A stretch of DNA of 64,000 nucleotides, from positions 70,915 through 134,914 of the forward strand of contig VXAU01003503.1 in the NCBI GenBank assembly GCA_013399695.1. Reading direction: 5' to 3'. The notes below the pieces were generated by a model that saw nothing but the letters and a program-made list of their open reading frames with translations, did not search any database and had not been told where the DNA came from. The stretch comes from Formicarius rufipectus (lineage: Eukaryota; Chordata; Aves; Passeriformes; Formicariidae). Every line of letters begins with the position of its first letter. Position 1 is the stretch's first letter. Shown here one piece after another: positions 63,175 to 64,000 of this stretch. The position numbers were made by a program, and so were the translations under genes.

Positions 63175-63251
63175 GTTGGTTTTGATCCACATCATCACAT
63201 GCGAGTCCCGGGCATCCCTCCCAATCTTACAGGCATCCCAGGAGGAAAACC
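63175..63251 (+). CDS. TLE4: TLE4 coding exon, end of SP domain (VGFDPHHHMRVPGIPP...)
   Basis: This 77-nt exon enters in phase 0 and leaves in phase 2. The acceptor is gaaaactgtag and the donor gtgagt. It encodes VGFDPHHHMRVPGIPP and NLTGIPGGK, then two bases of a Pro codon. The next exon, outside the window, should begin with the base completing Pro and read AYSFHVS, leading into the WD40 propeller that binds WRPW and eh1 peptides. The intron before it is only 190 bp. RVPGIPP occurs where I recall RVPAIPP in mammalian TLE4. Confidence 0.95.
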
Positions 63252-64000
63252 GTGAGTATCAAACATTCAGCTTTAAAAGGCAATCATCTGTTGGAAGTTT
63301 TGTTCCCTTACTGGTTAGAATTTCCCTTTGCTACTGAAAACTATTGTGTGAATAGGAGTAAATACAGCTATTCAACAAGAGCAGGGGGATTCCTGTTGAA
63401 TCTTAAAGTCACATTTCTAAATTTGTTTTGAAGGCTAATAGCAGTCAACAGGGACTGGATGACATAAAGGGGACAAATAAATAGAAAAAGGAAATGAACT
63501 TTAAATCTGACTGCTTGGTCATCTATGGAAATGTGAATTGGAATGGGATGTCAGCTTTCCATCTCTACTGTACTCTACTTCTCAGTTGAAAATAGTTATT
63601 TCTTTGTTCACAAAAGCTTTGCAATTACTTGCAAACTTAGAAGCTTGCTACGAACAGCAGTGTGCAGAGAAAGAAACACTGAGATGTTTTGTTTGATTTA
63701 AAATGCTGCAAAGAATTATTGTATTGTAATATTCAATTCATCCTTTATAGAGCTGACTGTATAAGGTGACCTGCTCTACCAGGCTTCACATGTTGTGAGC
63801 TTCAAAAGAATTACAAAGAACTCTTTTCATATTCCTCTTGAGTTTGAGAAGAGAAAATATAAAGCAGCTACACAAACCATGTTGATCCAGATTTTATGTA
63901 TAGGTCATCTAGTTCCACCTTCTTATGGCACTTTGGAAGACTGTGACCAGCTCGTATTGCAGTGCTAGAAGGTCAAGGGATGTTGGTTCCATTCCTTCTG
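63252..64000 (+). other. TLE4: TLE4 intron downstream of the last visible exon (partial)
   Basis: Unique AT-rich sequence to the end of the window. No continuation exon (AYSFHVS...) was found, so the next exon lies outside. No repeat was recognised. Confidence 0.85.

Larger units (their letters stand above)
1..64000 (+). other. TLE4: TLE4 gene, internal part (Q-domain end to SP domain)
   Basis: Ten exons on the plus strand translate to a continuous Groucho/TLE co-repressor segment. TLE proteins have no DNA-binding domain. They tetramerise through the Q domain and are recruited in the nucleus by factors such as TCF/LEF, Hes, Pax and Six, where they repress transcription. The paralogue is called as TLE4 because the variable linker reads SSSVSPSASFRTAEKHRNS, KKDAPISPASIASSSSTP and NEKSTTPVSKSNTPTP. 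TLE1 differs strongly there, and TLE3 has other residues. Intron phases in order are 0, 0, 1, 0, 0, 0, 0, 1, 0, then 2 at the last donor. The 5' exons and the WD40 exons lie outside the window. The comparison is from memory of the family, not from an alignment. Confidence 0.95.

Noticed and set aside
1..64000. rRNA, tRNA, CRISPR arrays, operons or a defence-type system
   Set aside because: None seen. The window is intron-rich vertebrate DNA of one gene, so bacterial-type features do not apply.

Overview
This window is vertebrate nuclear DNA, almost certainly from a bird. It is AT-rich and dominated by introns. It carries a 1.9-kb CR1 LINE, an older CR1 3' end, and two avian-type LTRs that begin TGTCCTGGTTTTGGC- or TGTGGTGGTTT-like. 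No mammalian SINE or L1 was recognised. I cannot name the species from the sequence.

The whole window lies inside one plus-strand gene, a Groucho/TLE transcriptional co-repressor, best identified as TLE4. Ten consecutive coding exons were placed by eye from their peptides and splice sites: 6991-7053, 15256-15330, 31332-31533 (or from 31329), 31937-31953 (a 17-nt microexon), 59647-59766, 60296-60349, 60992-61144, 62383-62515, 62791-62984 and 63175-63251. They join in frame with canonical GT-AG sites. Together they give about 363 codons: the end of the tetramerising Q domain (first two exons), the GP domain (next two), the CcN region with its nuclear localisation and CK2/Cdc2-type sites (next three), and most of the Ser/Pro-rich SP domain (last three). 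The first exons, which encode the start of the Q domain, lie upstream. The WD40-propeller exons lie downstream.

Region by region: 1-6990 is intron with an old CR1 3' end. 7054-15255 is intron with an A-rich inverted repeat and a minus-strand LTR. 15331-31328 is intron with a second minus-strand LTR that keeps a 5-bp target duplication, a TG/TA/CA palindrome, and a degenerate minus-strand CR1. 31534-31936 is a short intron leading to the microexon. 31954-59646 is a 27.7-kb intron in which I recognise no transposon; it holds a perfect 19-bp hairpin and two candidate cassette microexons. 59647-63251 is a compact cluster of six exons, and the rest is intron.

No second gene, RNA gene, CRISPR array or bacterial-type system was seen. 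The open reading frames in the introns are short, low-complexity or transposon-derived. The most interesting leads are splice-related: a 17-nt microexon, a tandem NAGNAG acceptor, and two unlisted short exons whose lengths (22 and 35 nt) restore frame only in particular combinations.
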